DNA of 64,000 bases from Gammaproteobacteria bacterium (lineage in GTDB: Bacteria; Pseudomonadota; Gammaproteobacteria; Coxiellales; Coxiellaceae): NCBI GenBank assembly GCA_030425685.1, contig JAUIAD010000013.1, positions 29,334-93,333 of the forward strand, given 5' to 3'. Positions within the stretch are counted from its first letter, which is position 1. Each line of letters starts with the position of its first letter. The position numbers and the translations under genes were made by a program. Below the pieces are notes generated by a model, which made no database searches, was not told the DNA's origin, and was given only the letters and a program-made list of their open reading frames with translations. Positions 62,562-64,000 of this stretch are shown in pieces.

Positions 62562-63770
62562 TTATTTAAGCCAAGGCTCGTTAGCTCTATCGGCAACACT
62601 CTGAACCATCCTGCTGCCGATATTGACAACAGGTGCTTTCCAGTAGTTTTCTCCAGCAGCGTGTGCCATTTGCATTTCACGGGTAACGGTGCCGCCGTCT
62701 ACAAAGGCATTTAGAGGTTTGTCATAAGCAGTAAGCCATGCATTCTCACTAAAAGAAGTGTGTCCTGCTAGGCGATCAACGTGCCAGTCAGTGTATTGCC
62801 AAACTTTAGCGCCACCAATACAGTTGGTTAGGTCAACGCCATGTCTGAATTTCTGCCGATAGCCTTCTATTGGAAATGCGCCGGCGCCCATTCGAATCAT
62901 AAAGGATCGACCATCTTGATTAATGACATGAAAGTGATAGAGAACGCCATGCAAGGCATGTTGTTCAGTTGTTACAGCCAATCGACCTGCTACGGTGATA
63001 CCATTAATGTCACGGCGGATTTCGCCATTGTTAGGCAAGGTGACCCTATCGCCGCTGGCAAATATTGCTTCAAGGTCGTTGGGACGTTTTGTGATGTCGG
63101 AAGATTTTCCCATAAAAGATTCAAATGCTTTCATGACTCTATCCATAGGGTCGCTGGCATTAGTGTTAGAGTCTTTTGGTACTTCATAGCCAAAGCAATA
63201 GAGATGGCCATGCGGCCCAGCCTCAAAAATATTGGTTATACTTTGTGGGTTGTCGCCTTGAGTGATTTTTTCTAACATTGCGGGAATGATATTTTCGATG
63301 ATATAAGCATGTTGTAATGAATGGTCGGCAATTTCTTGTGGTGAGCAAGTAAGATTATCACCATCAAACAGTCGGTGCAAAGAATCCAGAATCATTTGAC
63401 CATTTGCATCATAGCTTGATGGGCTTCTGGTTATGCTGTCTCTCAAACAGTTTAAGGTGAGTCTGGCATCTGGGTTTAGATCTCTTTCGTCAAAAGGGAT
63501 GGGGTAGGCCGTTGGTGAATGTTGTCTGCTAGTTGTTTCTTCCATCAGTCTTTCTGCATAATGAATGTCGACGACACTTTGCATGTAGTGTGTTTCTTCT
63601 GCTGCTCCATAACTAGTGTTAAACATTCTGGTGGCGTCACCGGTGTTGCCCATGGAAGCGTGATTGCCCATATTGACCTGGGGTAGTGATCCATTTGTAA
63701 ATAAGCCTCCCGCTATGCCTTGTGTAGCTCGAGTAGTCATTCTGTTTATTAAGTTGGTGTTCATTCGCAT
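62562..63770 (-). CDS. Protein of unknown function, candidate effector
   Basis: About 403 residues, no signal peptide or membrane segment, and no recognised domain. His-rich strands in the middle (HGHLYCFGYEV, HGVLYHFHVINQDGRSFMIRMG) look like a beta domain; the N-terminal 110 residues are Asn/Met/Thr-rich and may be disordered. The frame opens at GTG 63785, but the ATG at 63770 has GAGGAG 8 nt upstream; another ATG lies two codons on. Absence of known relatives and the surrounding effector-like genes suggest an accessory, possibly secreted protein. Confidence 0.6.
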   Translation of the reverse strand: MRMNTNLINRMTTRATQGIAGGLFTNGSLPQVNMGNHASMGNTGDATRMFNTSYGAAEETHYMQSVVDIHYAERLMEETTSRQHSPTAYPIPFDERDLNPDARLTLNCLRDSITRSPSSYDANGQMILDSLHRLFDGDNLTCSPQEIADHSLQHAYIIENIIPAMLEKITQGDNPQSITNIFEAGPHGHLYCFGYEVPKDSNTNASDPMDRVMKAFESFMGKSSDITKRPNDLEAIFASGDRVTLPNNGEIRRDINGITVAGRLAVTTEQHALHGVLYHFHVINQDGRSFMIRMGAGAFPIEGYRQKFRHGVDLTNCIGGAKVWQYTDWHVDRLAGHTSFSENAWLTAYDKPLNAFVDGGTVTREMQMAHAAGENYWKAPVVNIGSRMVQSVADRANEPWLK

Positions 63771-63894
63771 TGGATTTCTCCTCACCTATGTTTGTCTAGT
63801 TTGGCTTGTCGATAGTTACTATCATAGCGTGAGAATGTTCAGGTAGTGTTAGGAGATTGTATTAGAAGTGTAGCAAAGTAAGCGTTCTAGTTGA

Positions 63895-64000
63895 TTATTT
63901 ATTCAGTTTTTCAAGAGATGTGTTAAAAGGTAAAAGAGCCCTGTATTCATCGCTTGTTTTGCAGTCGCGGATACGGTTTAGCATATAGTTAAAGTAGTTT
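63895..64000 (-). CDS. C-terminal end of a gene running off the window
   Basis: On the minus strand a frame enters from the right edge and ends at TAA (63895-63897). The last residues are MLNRIRDCKTSDEYRALLPF, then a short helix ending EKLNK. Only about 35 codons are visible. The composition is protein-like, but no family can be named. The 124 bp to the next minus-strand gene are AT-rich. Confidence 0.4.
   Translation of the reverse strand, partial: NYFNYMLNRIRDCKTSDEYRALLPFNTSLEKLNK

Overview
The window is a dense, moderately AT-rich gammaproteobacterial chromosome segment. Housekeeping blocks look gammaproteobacterial: lptD-surA-pdxA-ksgA, amgK-murU, dapF, dksA, hemA-prfA-prmC, ubiC-ubiA, waaA and parE. 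They are interleaved with large eukaryote-like or effector-like proteins: ankyrin repeats, an OTU cysteine protease, a protein with a lipid-kinase-type active site, and a short decayed frame ending in a CaaX-like box. There is also an R64-type (type IVb) pilus locus. This combination suggests a host-associated or intracellular member of the Legionellales (Coxiella/Legionella/Aquicella/Berkiella-like). That placement is inference from gene content; no rRNA or tRNA gene was recognised.

Layout. 0-1.1 kb: a PEP mutase-like gene cut by the window edge, and a 2OG-Fe(II) oxygenase. 1.3-11.4 kb: an MFS exporter, then on the minus strand lptD, surA, pdxA, ksgA, usp, two secreted proteins, sppA and apaH. 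11.5-14.3 kb: amgK-murU (muropeptide recycling), an esterase and lptM. 14.6-19.5 kb: two large effector-like genes lying between lptM and dapF. 19.6-22.4 kb: a DUF481 outer-membrane protein, dapF, dksA, folB. 22.5-24.2 kb: the kinase-like protein. 24.2-32.3 kb: an L,D-transpeptidase, hemA-prfA-prmC, hemH, an orphan type IVb-like pilin, rdgB and an aminotransferase. 32.3-36.9 kb: a repeat-rich accessory stretch with an orphan gene between 32-bp direct repeats, the CaaX remnant, a DUF2807 protein, a broken toxin with an intact antitoxin, an OmpA-like lipoprotein, and a cluster of palindromic repeats of 67-bp period.

37-53.5 kb (minus strand): a type IVb pilus locus in the order hypothetical gene, ATPase (PilQ), inner-membrane platform (PilR), three pilin-like proteins, a 1801-residue OTU protein, a TcpQ/PilL-like protein, secretin (PilN), PilO and PilP. 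The OTU gene lies inside the pilus locus. One minor pilin starts directly at the mature N terminus, with no leader. PilP carries a SPOR-like C-terminal domain. 53.8-64 kb: a YkuD L,D-transpeptidase, ubiC-ubiA, a TolC homologue with a long linker and its own SPOR-like domain, a PAAR protein, waaA, parE, a small membrane protein and two minus-strand genes of unknown function.

Functional themes are envelope biogenesis (LptD/LptM/SurA, two L,D-transpeptidases, AmgK-MurU, two SPOR fusions), surface and secretion machinery (type IVb pilus, TolC, PAAR), and a set of probable host-directed proteins. No Dot/Icm structural gene is confidently present here, so secretion of the candidate effectors is inferred. 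Coordinates use the start codon best supported by a ribosome-binding site, which is often a few codons inside the longest open frame.
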